A stretch of 30,847 nucleotides of DNA, taken from assembly GCA_002327885.1 (NCBI GenBank), contig DCUS01000019.1:1-30847 (forward strand). The letters run 5' to 3'. Of the stretch, positions 6,697 to 14,987 are shown in pieces; the first letter of the stretch is position 1, and the number at the start of each line of letters is the position of its first letter. The position numbers were made by a program, and so were the translations under genes. The notes beneath the pieces were generated by a model. It was given only the letters and a program-made list of their open reading frames with translations. It searched no databases and was not told the DNA's origin. This DNA comes from Syntrophaceae bacterium UBA2208. GTDB taxonomy: Bacteria > Desulfobacterota > BSN033 > UBA1163.

Positions 6697-7524
6697 TTAT
6701 TGGAGTTTGAATTTTATGGGAATGGTCCCCCATTGTTCAATCTGTGGTTGCTCCTTGGGCAGAGGGGCAAACCGCCATTGTTTTAAGTATTGAATCGCCA
6801 CCCTTTCCAATTCCGTATCGCCCTTGACAGAAGGGACAACTCGATCCACTGTCCCACCGGGTAATACGTAAATCGTTAACTCGATTTCTGCCTCCATCCT
6901 CACCTTGACTTGAGGGAGTTTGGGTCTTTCGAGAATTTTTCGAGTGAGAAGAGGTCCCTTCATCCCGAGGAGAATATTTTCCTCGAGAGCGTTTTCCTGA
7001 ACATTTCCTTTCCGCACGCCCTGGAGTCTCTCAATCACCTTCTCCGTTCCTTTATCCTTTAAAGAAATTAAATCGGTCGCCTCCTTTAAAGAGGGGATGG
7101 GGGGGGGCGGATAAAAAAGGTCTTCTTTCTTTTTTAAATATGCCTTGAACTCCCTGTCCATTTCTTTAAACTCAGCGGTATTTTTAAAGGCCTTCATCCT
7201 TTCTTCAGCAGTTGAAGATTCCTTTTTTTTGGGTCGAGGATACTCCGGGGCAAAGGTCCTCCAGTCTTGATCGGCACTCGCCTTCTCCATTTTCTTGAGA
7301 ATAATTTCTTCCCGTATTCGTTTCTCTTCCGGAGACACCTCACCCTCTCCCCACCCTAAAATCCTTTTGCTTTCACGGGTCAAGGCTTTCCACCCCTCGC
7401 TTAGCCGGGTTGGAAGGAGTGAGTCGAAAAAGAAAACCCAGGATAAAAGCCCCACGAAGATCAAGAAAAGGGCGATGAGCATAAATGGCCGTTTCTGGCT
7501 TCTCCTCGATCTTTTCTTCATCAA
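6697..7524 (-). CDS. Single-span membrane protein with TonB-like C-terminal domain
   Basis: The 275-aa protein has a basic N-terminus (MMKKRSRRSQKR) and one transmembrane helix at about residues 14-34. A long charged periplasmic linker follows, with a PPPP turn. The C-terminal domain of about 80 residues resembles TonB: EIELTIYVLPGGTVDRVVPSVKGDTELERVAIQYLKQWRFAPLP, ending IPIKFKLQ. There is no adjacent exbB/exbD, so energy transduction is unproven; the domain also occurs in non-transport envelope proteins. The start is ambiguous: TTG at 7524 (about 8 nt after AGGAG) or ATG at 7521 (about 11 nt after). Either overlaps the TPR stop codon, indicating coupling to that gene. Confidence 0.8.
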   Translation of the reverse strand: MMKKRSRRSQKRPFMLIALFLIFVGLLSWVFFFDSLLPTRLSEGWKALTRESKRILGWGEGEVSPEEKRIREEIILKKMEKASADQDWRTFAPEYPRPKKKESSTAEERMKAFKNTAEFKEMDREFKAYLKKKEDLFYPPPPIPSLKEATDLISLKDKGTEKVIERLQGVRKGNVQENALEENILLGMKGPLLTRKILERPKLPQVKVRMEAEIELTIYVLPGGTVDRVVPSVKGDTELERVAIQYLKQWRFAPLPKEQPQIEQWGTIPIKFKLQ

Positions 7525-10500
7525 TGAAGCTTCTCCTGACTGATCTGGTTAAGCATTTTTCGAGCGACCGCCCTCCGATCCTCTCTTTTGCTTTTCTCCA
7601 ACAATTTACGATAGACCTGGCTGGCCTCAATCATTTTTTTCTCCTCCAGGTAAAGGGCTCCCAATTTGAGAAGCGCCTCTTCCATGAGGTCGGAGTAATG
7701 GGGATAAAGATAGACCACCGTTGAAAATTGAAGGAGAGCTGATTCTCGATTTCCTGCTTCTAAATAAGCCTCTCCCAATTTAAACTGAGCCTGGCTGGCC
7801 ACCTTTTCTTCAGGGCTTCGGATGGCCACCGAGAGGACAGCAACGGCCTCCCCAAATTTCTTCTGAATGAGGTAGAGGGTTCCCAACCTCAACTGTCCTT
7901 CAAATTGGATGTTATCCTGTGAAAAATTGTTTATCAATTCTTTCAAAATCTTCTCGGCCTGATCCATTTTTCCCAGACCTCGATATCCCTCCTCCATCCT
8001 GAGATAGACCCTCTTGGTTGACAGGTGCTGGGGATGATTTTTAATCACCCATTCATATCGTTCGAGGGCTTTCGGATAATCTTTAAGAAGGAGATAGAGA
8101 TCTCCCAGTTCGACATGAGCTTCAACAAAAAGATGACCCTTGGGATACTGGCGGATCACTTTGTCCATTTCCTCGATGGCTTCATTCCATCTTCGATCCT
8201 GCATAAAAAGAAGAGCAATACGAAACTGCGCTTCCTCTGCCCACTCACTGTGAGGATAAAGGCTGATGAGTTCTCGGTAGGTTTTCACTGCCTTCTCTTT
8301 CATTCGCTCTTTTTGGTAGGCGTCCCCTAACTGCATCAATACCTGACTGGCGAGCGGGTGTTGTGGATATCGTTTTGAAAATATTTCTGCCTGGGAAAAA
8401 AAAGATTCATATTTCTTCTCTTGAAGGAAGCAGAGGAGAATGCCAAAATCAGCCTCCGGCGCCTCTTTCGATTTCGGATAGGCCCTGACCGCCTGGGAAT
8501 AGGACTGGGCCGCTTGGGCATATCGTTTCAGGTTGTATTGTCCATCCCCTATTTTCAGGAGTGCGGAAGGTACATGAGGACTTTTAGGGTACTTTTGGAC
8601 GAGACGTTGAAATTCTTCTATCGCTTTTTGAAACTCTTTTTTGCGAAAATAGGACCAACCGACCCAGTACTGGGATTCATCTCCGTAGGAGCTGAATGGA
8701 TTCGACTCCAAGAGTGTTTGGAATTGACCGATCGCCTCTTCGAATCTTTCCTCTCGATAAGCCACCCATCCAAGAAGATAGGTCGCCTTCTCCCTATCTC
8801 CATTTCCCTCCGTCCTGGAGGTCAATTGCATTAAATAGGTCTTGGCCTTCTGATATTCATTCTGATTTAAATAGCATTCCCCGACCAGAAGAAAGAGGGA
8901 GGGAGAGGAATGATATTGAGGAAATTCTGCGAGGATTTTCAAGAAATACTGGTTCGCCTCCTTCCACTCGCGCCTCTGGAAATGGTGCCATCCCAAACTA
9001 TTCAGCCCTTTTGGGTAGAGAGTTGGATCTTCTTTCAATTTGTTTACATACCCGACCCCTTTTCGATAATCCGTTTTTAATAGCGAAGCCTCGGCTAACC
9101 AATAAAGGATTTCGTTTCTTTTTTCAAAATGTGGAAAGTCCGCGAGGAGTCTTTCCCAGAATTGAACCGCCACCTCATAATTTTTTAAATAGAAATGGGC
9201 ATAACCCAATTTGGGTAAGACTTGGGGTTCAAGTCCTCCCCTTCCCCTCTCCTCGAAGACCTGATGATAAGCAGCAATCGCTCCTGAGTAATCTTTCTGA
9301 TTGAATAGGCTTTCTCCAAGCATGAAATGAACCACCTCGCGAAGCTCACTTTCAAGATAGGTACTGAGGAACTGACGAAACATGGTGGCAGCGTTGGAAT
9401 ACTCTTTTTTACTAAAATAGTATTGCCCGATGTCGAAGAGGCTTTGCTCTACCCATGGGGAAGAGAGGAATTGTGAAAGAAATCTCTGATAAAGAAAAAC
9501 AGCCCTCTCCACTTCATCGGTCCCGATATAGGTCTTCACAATCCCCCAGAAAATTGGATCCGAAAGCCTTGTCTCCGGGTAGGCCAGGAGAATCTCCTCA
9601 AAGGTTTTTCTCCCCTCGGGATATTCTCCCAGAGAGACCAAACTCCACGCCAAGGCATAACGAGAGCTTTCCTCTAAGGGATGTTTCGGATAACGCTTCC
9701 AGAATCTTTTGAATTGATCGGCCGCCTCTTTATATCTTTTAAGTCTAAAAGTGCTGACACCCATCAGATATTCAGCTTCTCGCCTCCATTTCCCACTCGG
9801 ATACTTTTGCAGAAGACTCTCCATTTCCTGAAGTGTCTCAGTATAGCGGCCCATCTGATAAAAGCAATACCCAGACCAGAAGAGGGAAGATTCAGCGATA
9901 GGATGGGTTGGGTCTCTTTCATAGACCTGCTGAAAAAATGGATTTCCTTTCTCGTAGATTCCATGTTTAAGTTGAATCCACCCGCATGAGTAAAGGGAAT
10001 AAGCATAGAATTCACTGCCGGGATAATGTTCTACCACCTTATGGAAATGTTGAAACGCTTCATCATCCTTCTCTTGGTGATATTTGGCTTCCCCCATCCA
10101 ATAATAGGAAGATCCTGCCCATTCACTCTGTGGATAGTCTTCGATTAATTTTCGAAAAGAAGTGATGGCATCTTCGTAAGCCCCTCTAAAATATTTGTAT
10201 CGACCTTTTTGATAGAGGGCTTTGTCTCCCACAAAGGTCTTTGCCAGGCCCGATGTAAATCGACTTGAATAGGCGCAGCCGGGCTGCGTCGCAGAAGCGC
10301 TCGTCTTTTTCATCGGACCGATGGAATCTTCGTTCAAATCGAAAGAATCCACGCGAGGCTCTTCTTTGATCCCCTGACCCACGATCACAGGAAGGGGAAC
10401 CTCCCTCTTCTCAAGCCATTTCGTCTCCTCCTTTCCAAAAAAGGTGATTTCAGAGGAACCGGTATGATTCCGGTATTGTCCCTGGCTTTGGAGAACAGGA

Positions 10501-10562
10501 AAAGAGAAGGTGATGGAAATCAACAGGGAGAGGCTCAAAACCTTGAGAAATGAATTAAACAT
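7521..10562 (-). CDS. Large secreted/periplasmic TPR protein (BamD/CpoB-like repeats)
   Basis: The 1013-aa protein has a Sec signal peptide (about residues 1-28: FLKVLSLSLLISITFSFPVL). A spacer of about 70 residues follows, and then tandem TPR units of 34-37 residues fill nearly the whole protein. Units repeat the pattern YP-S--A-EA-y-lG-yy---Y--A---F---l, typical of YbgF/CpoB and BamD-type TPRs rather than eukaryotic-like ones. No enzymatic domain is visible, so a scaffold for an envelope complex is the best guess, probably with the TonB-like protein whose gene overlaps the 3' end. The start ATG has AGAGGT 6 nt upstream, and a TTGACA-type promoter lies 20-46 nt upstream. Confidence 0.85.
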   Translation of the reverse strand: MFNSFLKVLSLSLLISITFSFPVLQSQGQYRNHTGSSEITFFGKEETKWLEKREVPLPVIVGQGIKEEPRVDSFDLNEDSIGPMKKTSASATQPGCAYSSRFTSGLAKTFVGDKALYQKGRYKYFRGAYEDAITSFRKLIEDYPQSEWAGSSYYWMGEAKYHQEKDDEAFQHFHKVVEHYPGSEFYAYSLYSCGWIQLKHGIYEKGNPFFQQVYERDPTHPIAESSLFWSGYCFYQMGRYTETLQEMESLLQKYPSGKWRREAEYLMGVSTFRLKRYKEAADQFKRFWKRYPKHPLEESSRYALAWSLVSLGEYPEGRKTFEEILLAYPETRLSDPIFWGIVKTYIGTDEVERAVFLYQRFLSQFLSSPWVEQSLFDIGQYYFSKKEYSNAATMFRQFLSTYLESELREVVHFMLGESLFNQKDYSGAIAAYHQVFEERGRGGLEPQVLPKLGYAHFYLKNYEVAVQFWERLLADFPHFEKRNEILYWLAEASLLKTDYRKGVGYVNKLKEDPTLYPKGLNSLGWHHFQRREWKEANQYFLKILAEFPQYHSSPSLFLLVGECYLNQNEYQKAKTYLMQLTSRTEGNGDREKATYLLGWVAYREERFEEAIGQFQTLLESNPFSSYGDESQYWVGWSYFRKKEFQKAIEEFQRLVQKYPKSPHVPSALLKIGDGQYNLKRYAQAAQSYSQAVRAYPKSKEAPEADFGILLCFLQEKKYESFFSQAEIFSKRYPQHPLASQVLMQLGDAYQKERMKEKAVKTYRELISLYPHSEWAEEAQFRIALLFMQDRRWNEAIEEMDKVIRQYPKGHLFVEAHVELGDLYLLLKDYPKALERYEWVIKNHPQHLSTKRVYLRMEEGYRGLGKMDQAEKILKELINNFSQDNIQFEGQLRLGTLYLIQKKFGEAVAVLSVAIRSPEEKVASQAQFKLGEAYLEAGNRESALLQFSTVVYLYPHYSDLMEEALLKLGALYLEEKKMIEASQVYRKLLEKSKREDRRAVARKMLNQISQEKLH

Positions 10563-10580
10563 GTTCGACCTCTTTTAGAA

Positions 10581-10608
10581 AGTATCAAATATATTCAAAT
10601 ATTGTCAA
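10581..10608 (-). promoter_or_regulatory. Promoter for the TPR-TonB-FtsB-rSAM operon
   Basis: The minus strand shows a perfect TTGACA -35 (10608-10603), a 16-nt spacer and a GATACT -10 (10586-10581, four of six consensus positions). The -35 overlaps the -35 of the divergent pcm promoter, so the two polymerases should compete. Confidence 0.5.
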
Positions 10609-10630
10609 GGATTGACAGGATTTTTATAAC
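10602..10630 (+). promoter_or_regulatory. Promoter for pcm
   Basis: The plus strand shows TTGTCA (10602-10607), a 17-nt spacer and TATAAC (10625-10630). The predicted transcription start is close to 10637, giving a short leader before the ATG at 10649. Confidence 0.5.
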
Positions 10631-10648
10631 TGTGGTAGGTTGTTAAGG

Positions 10649-11392
10649 ATGGTAAGAAAAATGGCATCCATGCTGTTAGGATTTTTTATTATCCCCGTGG
10701 TGTTTGCATCATGCATGAATGAAAAAAGGGGAACTGAGTTAAATCCAAAGGGGGATTTCAAAGCCATGCGTGAGAAGATGGTGGACACTCAAATCAAAAA
10801 AAGAGGGGTGAAAGACCCTCGTGTCCTCTCTGCACTGCTCAAGGTAGAACGGCACCGATTTGTGCCCGAAGAATATTTTAGCTCTGCTTACTCTGATCAA
10901 CCCCTCCCCATCGGAGAGGGTCAAACCATCTCCCAACCCTATATTGTTGCTCTCATGACGGAACTTTTAGAACTCAAAGAAGACGAGAAAGTTTTAGAAA
11001 TTGGGACGGGTTCAGGGTATCAGGCAGCTATTTTGGCAGAGCTGGTGGAAGAGGTTTATTCCATTGAGATCATAGAATCTCTTGCCTTCGTAGCAAAAAA
11101 TCGGCTTTTGAAATTGGGCTATCAGAATGTTAAAGTGAAGGCTGGAGACGGATATTTGGGGTGGCCTGAGGCGGCTCCTTTTGATGCCATCATCGTCACA
11201 GCGGCGCCCGACCATATTCCAAAACCCCTCATCGAACAGCTAAAAGAGGGAGGACGAATGGTGCTCCCCGTGGGAATCTATACACAGGAATTAAAGAAAA
11301 TTGTCAAGCAATCCGGAAAGTTGGAAACCACCGATGTTATCCCTGTTGTCTTTGTCCCAATGACGGGAGAAGGAGTGAAAGGCAAAAGATGA
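10649..11392 (+). CDS. pcm: Protein-L-isoaspartate O-methyltransferase, predicted lipoprotein
   Basis: The 247-aa protein methylates L-isoaspartyl residues in damaged proteins with SAM. The PIMT core is complete: MREKMVDTQIKKRGVKDPRVL, then FVPEEYFSSAYSDQPLPIG, GQTISQPYIVALMTELL, and the SAM motif VLEIGTGSGYQAA near residues 115-127. Uncommonly, the N-terminus is a lipoprotein-like signal: basic VRK, a hydrophobic LLGFFIIPVVF, then ASC with Cys22 as the candidate lipidated residue. This predicts a membrane-anchored periplasmic enzyme. The ATG at 10649 gives the basic n-region and has TAGG 9 nt upstream; TTG at 10640 or ATG at 10661 are alternatives. A periplasmic location raises the question of SAM supply. 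It is followed 42 nt later by the lipoate ligase gene. Confidence 0.88.
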   Translation: MVRKMASMLLGFFIIPVVFASCMNEKRGTELNPKGDFKAMREKMVDTQIKKRGVKDPRVLSALLKVERHRFVPEEYFSSAYSDQPLPIGEGQTISQPYIVALMTELLELKEDEKVLEIGTGSGYQAAILAELVEEVYSIEIIESLAFVAKNRLLKLGYQNVKVKAGDGYLGWPEAAPFDAIIVTAAPDHIPKPLIEQLKEGGRMVLPVGIYTQELKKIVKQSGKLETTDVIPVVFVPMTGEGVKGKR

Positions 11393-11434
11393 TTTGGCGA
11401 GGGGGGATAACATGGAGGGCAAAAGGAGGTAAAT

Positions 11435-12505
11435 ATGCTTTTCTTTGATCTTGGAAAACTACCGGGCGAGCAGTCGATGCTCGTCTTTCACGCCCTGGCG
11501 CGAATGGGAATCGAAGCCCTGGTCGCTGTCTCCCCTAAAAGTCCTCTGGCAAGCATCGGGTATTTTCAGGATGCCGAGCAAGAGGTGGATCTCCGATACT
11601 GTCATAAAGCGGGGATCCCTTTTATGCGGAGAGAAGTCGGCGGAGGAGCTACCTATTTGGATGAGAATCAGATTTTTTATCAACTCATCTGGAAGAAGGA
11701 TAATCCTGGGTTCCCAAAAGCCATCGATGAAATTTATCCATGGTTTTCAGAAGCTCCGATAGAAACTTATCGAGCCTTTGGAATCGAGACAGAATTTCGA
11801 GTCATTAACGATATCATTACGAAATCTGGCCGGAAGATTGCCGGTGAGGGCGGAGGGAATATTGGAAATTGTATGGTTTTTGTAGGAGGCATCCTCCTCG
11901 ATTTTGACTATCAGGCCATGAGCAGAATTCTGAAGGTCCCCGACGAAAAATTCAGGGACAAAGTTTATAAAACGATAGAAGAAAATTTAACGACGATGAA
12001 AAAAGAATTGGGAATGATTCCATCACGGGAGGAAGTGATCTCCGTCCTCAAAGAGAAATTTGAAAAAAGGGTGGGGAAGTTGACACCGGCGGCCTTAAAC
12101 TCAGAAATTCTTGAGAAGATGAAGCAGATAGAAACGTGGATGACCTCAGAAGAATTCCTTCTGAAAAAGACTCCCCGAATCCCGGAAGGAGTTAAAATCA
12201 GGGAAGGGGTGGAGGTCCTCTATGGTCTCCACAAGGCCAGGGGAGGTTTAATGCGAACTGCCGAGGAGATCTACGAAGGGAGGATTGAAGACATCGCGAT
12301 TTCCGGTGATTTTACCTTTTTTCCGAAAGAACAACTGATCGGGTTGGAAGAATCCTTAGAAAAGACTCCACTGAAAGAAGAAAAAATCATCGAAAGAGTG
12401 GAAGCCTTTTATGAAGAAAAAGGGGTGGAATCCCCCGGTGTAGAATCCAAAGACTTTGCCCAGACGATTCTGAACCCGGTGAGGGAATCCAATATTGCAA
12501 AATGA
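11435..12505 (+). CDS. Lipoate-protein ligase A family protein
   Basis: The 356-aa protein has the BPL/LplA catalytic fold: RREVGGGATYLDENQIFYQL around residues 65-84 and GRKIAGEGGG with the adenylate-binding Lys134. VGGILLDFDYQAM and SREEVISVLKEKFE follow, as in LplA-type ligases. The C-terminal part (about residue 255 on: VLYGLHKARGGLMRTAEEIYEGRIEDIAISGDFTFFP, given here in outline) resembles the LplA accessory domain. It attaches lipoate or a related acid to E2 or GcvH proteins in the cytosol; no such target gene lies nearby. The start is supported by a near-perfect AGGAGGT 4 nt before the ATG. It ends in a gap shared with the convergent aminotransferase gene. Confidence 0.85.
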   Translation: MLFFDLGKLPGEQSMLVFHALARMGIEALVAVSPKSPLASIGYFQDAEQEVDLRYCHKAGIPFMRREVGGGATYLDENQIFYQLIWKKDNPGFPKAIDEIYPWFSEAPIETYRAFGIETEFRVINDIITKSGRKIAGEGGGNIGNCMVFVGGILLDFDYQAMSRILKVPDEKFRDKVYKTIEENLTTMKKELGMIPSREEVISVLKEKFEKRVGKLTPAALNSEILEKMKQIETWMTSEEFLLKKTPRIPEGVKIREGVEVLYGLHKARGGLMRTAEEIYEGRIEDIAISGDFTFFPKEQLIGLEESLEKTPLKEEKIIERVEAFYEEKGVESPGVESKDFAQTILNPVRESNIAK

Positions 12506-12540
12506 AAATTTTAACGTTCATTTTAAACTTTACATTTTGC
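12497..12540. terminator. Hairpin between convergent genes (possible bidirectional terminator)
   Basis: GCAAAATG at 12497-12504 pairs with CATTTTGC at 12533-12540. The interior is made of TTTTAACG, TTCATTTTAAA and TTTACATTTTG words. It spans the lplA-type stop codon and lies between two convergent genes. It is AT-rich, so terminator strength is doubtful. It also fits the word-palindrome spacer pattern. Confidence 0.4.
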
Positions 12541-12563
12541 ATTTCATATTCCGCACTGATCGT

Positions 12564-13685
12564 TTAAGACAATATTTCCTTTAACGCTCCCGTCAGGCAA
12601 TGGATATTTCGAATTTTGCAGGCCTCACCCATGAGGCCGACTCTCCAGATTTTTCCTTTCAGTCCGCCTAAACCTCCTCCTACCTCAATATTATATTCAT
12701 TGAGAAGCCTCGCCCGTGTCTTCACATCATCGATCCAATCCGGGAGAACCACCGATGTCAGCATCGGCAATCGATACCCTTCCTGCGCAAAAAGCTTGAA
12801 CCCAAACCCCTCCAATTCCATCTTTAAGCGGTCGCCCAACATTTCATGACGTTTAAATCTTGCCTCAAGCCCTTCTTCATAGACAATCCTCAACGCTTCC
12901 CGCAATGCATAGAACATGGAAACGGGAGCGGTATGGTGATAAACTCTTTCTTCTCCCCAATATTTTTCAAGGAGAATTAAATCGAGATAAAAACTTTCAA
13001 CCTTTGTCTTGCGGGACCGGAGGGTCTCCATCGCTTTGGAACTCACGGTGATCGGAGAAAGCCCAGGCGGAGCGCTAAGACACTTCTGAGAGCTGCTGTA
13101 GCAGACATCGACTCCCCATTCGTCAACCTTCACATCATATCCTCCCAAAGTGGTCACTGCATCCAAGACCAAAAGGGTATTCCCTTTTTGGCAGTAAGCC
13201 CCGATCTCTTCAAGCGGTTGTCTCACTCCAGTGGAAGTCTCCCCATGAACCACACCACAGATTTTGGCCTCGGGATGCTCCCTGAGAGCCTGGATCATTT
13301 TCTCTGCCTCAATCTTCTTCCCCCATTCTTCCTCAACCCGAATGACTTTTGCGCCACATCGCGAAGCCACCTGGGTCATCCTGTCGGCAAAGAAGCCATT
13401 GACTCCAATGACCACCCTATCGCCGGGTTCAATGAAGTTGACAAAAGATGCCTCCATCCCTGCACTCCCTGTGGCGGAGATAGCCAAGGTCACGCGATTC
13501 TTTGTTTGGAAAATCCCCCTTAACATCTCACTGATCTCATCCATGCAGGTTAGAATTTGTGGATCAAGATAGCCGATGATCGGGTTAGACATCGCTTGAT
13601 AAACCCGATAATGAACATTGCTCGGTCCTGGACCCATGAGAATCCGGTAACTCGGATGCATATCTCCTCCCATCCACTTTTCCAT
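12564..13685 (-). CDS. Class V PLP aminotransferase (serine-pyruvate/alanine-glyoxylate type)
   Basis: The 373-aa protein begins with the family opening YRILMGPGPSNVHYRVYQAM. It has SATGSAGMEASFVN in the cofactor-binding region, VHGETSTGV and LVLDAVTTLGG (Asp175, pyridine-N contact), and SSSQKCLSAPPGLSP with the Schiff-base lysine near residue 201. It likely interconverts alanine or serine with glyoxylate or pyruvate in the cytosol; hydrogenase-type and purine-catabolism homologues have the same motifs. The ATG at 13685 has an excellent GGAGGAGGT 6 nt upstream, which decides the start over the TTG two codons earlier. It follows the MBL-fold gene with a 2-nt gap, so both form one transcript. 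Confidence 0.88.
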   Translation of the reverse strand: MEKWMGGDMHPSYRILMGPGPSNVHYRVYQAMSNPIIGYLDPQILTCMDEISEMLRGIFQTKNRVTLAISATGSAGMEASFVNFIEPGDRVVIGVNGFFADRMTQVASRCGAKVIRVEEEWGKKIEAEKMIQALREHPEAKICGVVHGETSTGVRQPLEEIGAYCQKGNTLLVLDAVTTLGGYDVKVDEWGVDVCYSSSQKCLSAPPGLSPITVSSKAMETLRSRKTKVESFYLDLILLEKYWGEERVYHHTAPVSMFYALREALRIVYEEGLEARFKRHEMLGDRLKMELEGFGFKLFAQEGYRLPMLTSVVLPDWIDDVKTRARLLNEYNIEVGGGLGGLKGKIWRVGLMGEACKIRNIHCLTGALKEILS

Positions 13686-13687
13686 TA

Positions 13688-14458
13688 TCAAACCTCCTCC
13701 AAATCTATTTTCATTCCATCGCTGGCAGCGATGACTTTCAAACCCAACTCTTTCTCTAATTCGGCGGCCACAATCCAGGGTTTGGCTTTAATCATGGTCA
13801 TCCCGAAATGGGTGAGGATAGTCAACCTCGGTTTAATCTTTTTGAGGATGTTTTTTACATCTTCAATCGAGAGGTGGTCAATCGGATCCTCCCCGATGGG
13901 TTTAAGCCGAACGACGTGGATGACCAGGATTTCTCCCTGGTAAAGATTCGGGAGTTCCGGAAAAAATTTCGTATCCGTAATGAAAGAAATCGTCCGGGAT
14001 GATGTCTTAAAATTGAGACCGTAAGTTTCTACCTGATGCCGGTGTTTTCGGGAGGTCGAGAATTGAATCTCTCCCATCCGGTATTCGGAATACTCCTTTA
14101 ACACCTGAACTTTTTCAACATAACCCATTACATATTTTAAAACAACCGGATCTTCTTCGATGGCGTCCCTTGGAGCAAACAAAATCCCCCTCTTCTTAAA
14201 CCCGCCCTCTGTCATGGCCTCAATCATGACATTCACATCGCTGGAATGGTCTAAGTGTTTATGGGTAAGGAGAATGCCATCCAATGTGGATGGCTCCAAT
14301 CTGGGCTTGCTGCTGAGACAGCGAACCAGGGCGCCGGGCCCGGGGTCAACATAAAGATTCGTCTTCCCCACCGAGAGCCAAACCCCACCAGAGGCTCGGA
14401 GTTGCTTCATGACCACAAACCGGGCGCCGGCTGTTCCCAAGAATTTGATAAAAGACAT
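13688..14458 (-). CDS. MBL-fold metallo-hydrolase (RNase Z/PhnP-like)
   Basis: The 256-aa metallo-beta-lactamase-fold protein opens with FIKFLGTAGARF. Metal ligands are visible: HKHLDH at residues 66-71 (H66, H68, D70, H71), H141 in RKHRHQ, D162 in FITDTKF, and a late THFGM with H217. The pattern fits the lactamase_B_2 group related to RNase Z, PhnP and the ComA-like hydrolases; the substrate is unknown. The start ATG has no obvious SD. The stop is 2 nt before the aminotransferase ATG, and the SD of that gene lies inside this reading frame. The pairing with a class V aminotransferase is the only functional hint. Confidence 0.82.
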   Translation of the reverse strand: MSFIKFLGTAGARFVVMKQLRASGGVWLSVGKTNLYVDPGPGALVRCLSSKPRLEPSTLDGILLTHKHLDHSSDVNVMIEAMTEGGFKKRGILFAPRDAIEEDPVVLKYVMGYVEKVQVLKEYSEYRMGEIQFSTSRKHRHQVETYGLNFKTSSRTISFITDTKFFPELPNLYQGEILVIHVVRLKPIGEDPIDHLSIEDVKNILKKIKPRLTILTHFGMTMIKAKPWIVAAELEKELGLKVIAASDGMKIDLEEV

Positions 14459-14490
14459 ATTGAAAATCGTTTGAGGAGCGTTACGTAAGT

Positions 14491-14865
14491 TTATTCGTTT
14501 TCCAGTTCTCTCAATCTCTCATCATCCAGCCCGAAATAGTGCCCGACTTCATGGATCACTACTTCTTTGACCTTCTCTTCGACTTCCTCCCTCGTGTTAC
14601 ACATCGACTCAATCGGAAATTGGAAGATTGTGATTTTATCCGGAAGGACATTTCCATAATAAAATCCCCTCCGATCTAACGGGAAACCCTGATAAAGTCC
14701 CAATAATTCGGAGGGGGATCGCAGCCCCATCTCTAAGAGGAGGTCTCGGGATGCCCGGTCTTCTACGACCACATCCACATTTTTCATTTTCTTTTTAAAA
14801 AAATTGGGGAGCCTCTTCAGTGCTAATACCACTTCCTCCTCAAACTCTTTTCGAGTCAGTTTCAT
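14491..14865 (-). CDS. Small zincin-like metallopeptidase-family protein
   Basis: The 124-aa protein is built around VVIHEVGHYFGLDDERL, an HExxH zinc motif at residues 105-109 near the C-terminus. This is the layout of the short 'metallopeptidase family protein' (MMP-like) group. LLGLYQGFPLDRRGFYYGNVLPDKITIF in the middle, shown here only to mark the region at about 55-81, is also typical. Peptidase activity for this minimal family is uncertain. I chose ATG 14865; a TTG at 14922 would only add spacer-derived residues. No clear SD was seen. The gene lies between the AACS and MBL-fold genes on the same strand. Confidence 0.8.
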   Translation of the reverse strand: MKLTRKEFEEEVVLALKRLPNFFKKKMKNVDVVVEDRASRDLLLEMGLRSPSELLGLYQGFPLDRRGFYYGNVLPDKITIFQFPIESMCNTREEVEEKVKEVVIHEVGHYFGLDDERLRELENE

Positions 14866-14987
14866 AAATAAGGTTCGAGGGGTCAAATCTGCCTGGTGAC
14901 AGGCAGGGGTTTGAGAGTTCAAGGGTTTCTGGTTTAAATTAAAATCCCTTCTGGAACCCCTGAACCCTGGAATCCTTGCACCCTTTT
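14866..14987. repeat. Word spacer (GGGTTC/AACCCC words) with a TGCCTG hairpin
   Basis: The 122-nt gap between AACS and the metallopeptidase gene is rich in GAACCC, GGGTTT and CTGGAA words. AGAGTTCAAGGG (near 14914) and CCCCTGAACCCT (near 14957) are inverted with 10 of 12 positions matching. A perfect small hairpin TGCCTG-GTGA-CAGGCA lies at 14890-14905. No terminator T-run follows it on the minus strand. Confidence 0.55.

Noticed and set aside
8696..9304. 202-codon plus-strand ORF
   Set aside because: It is antisense to the TPR gene, whose repeat pattern continues uninterrupted across this interval.
10270..10292. GC-rich palindrome CGCAGCC/GGCTGCG inside the TPR gene
   Set aside because: It lies in the coding region of the N-terminal spacer with an intact frame; no T-run or flanking duplication supports a regulatory or mobile role.
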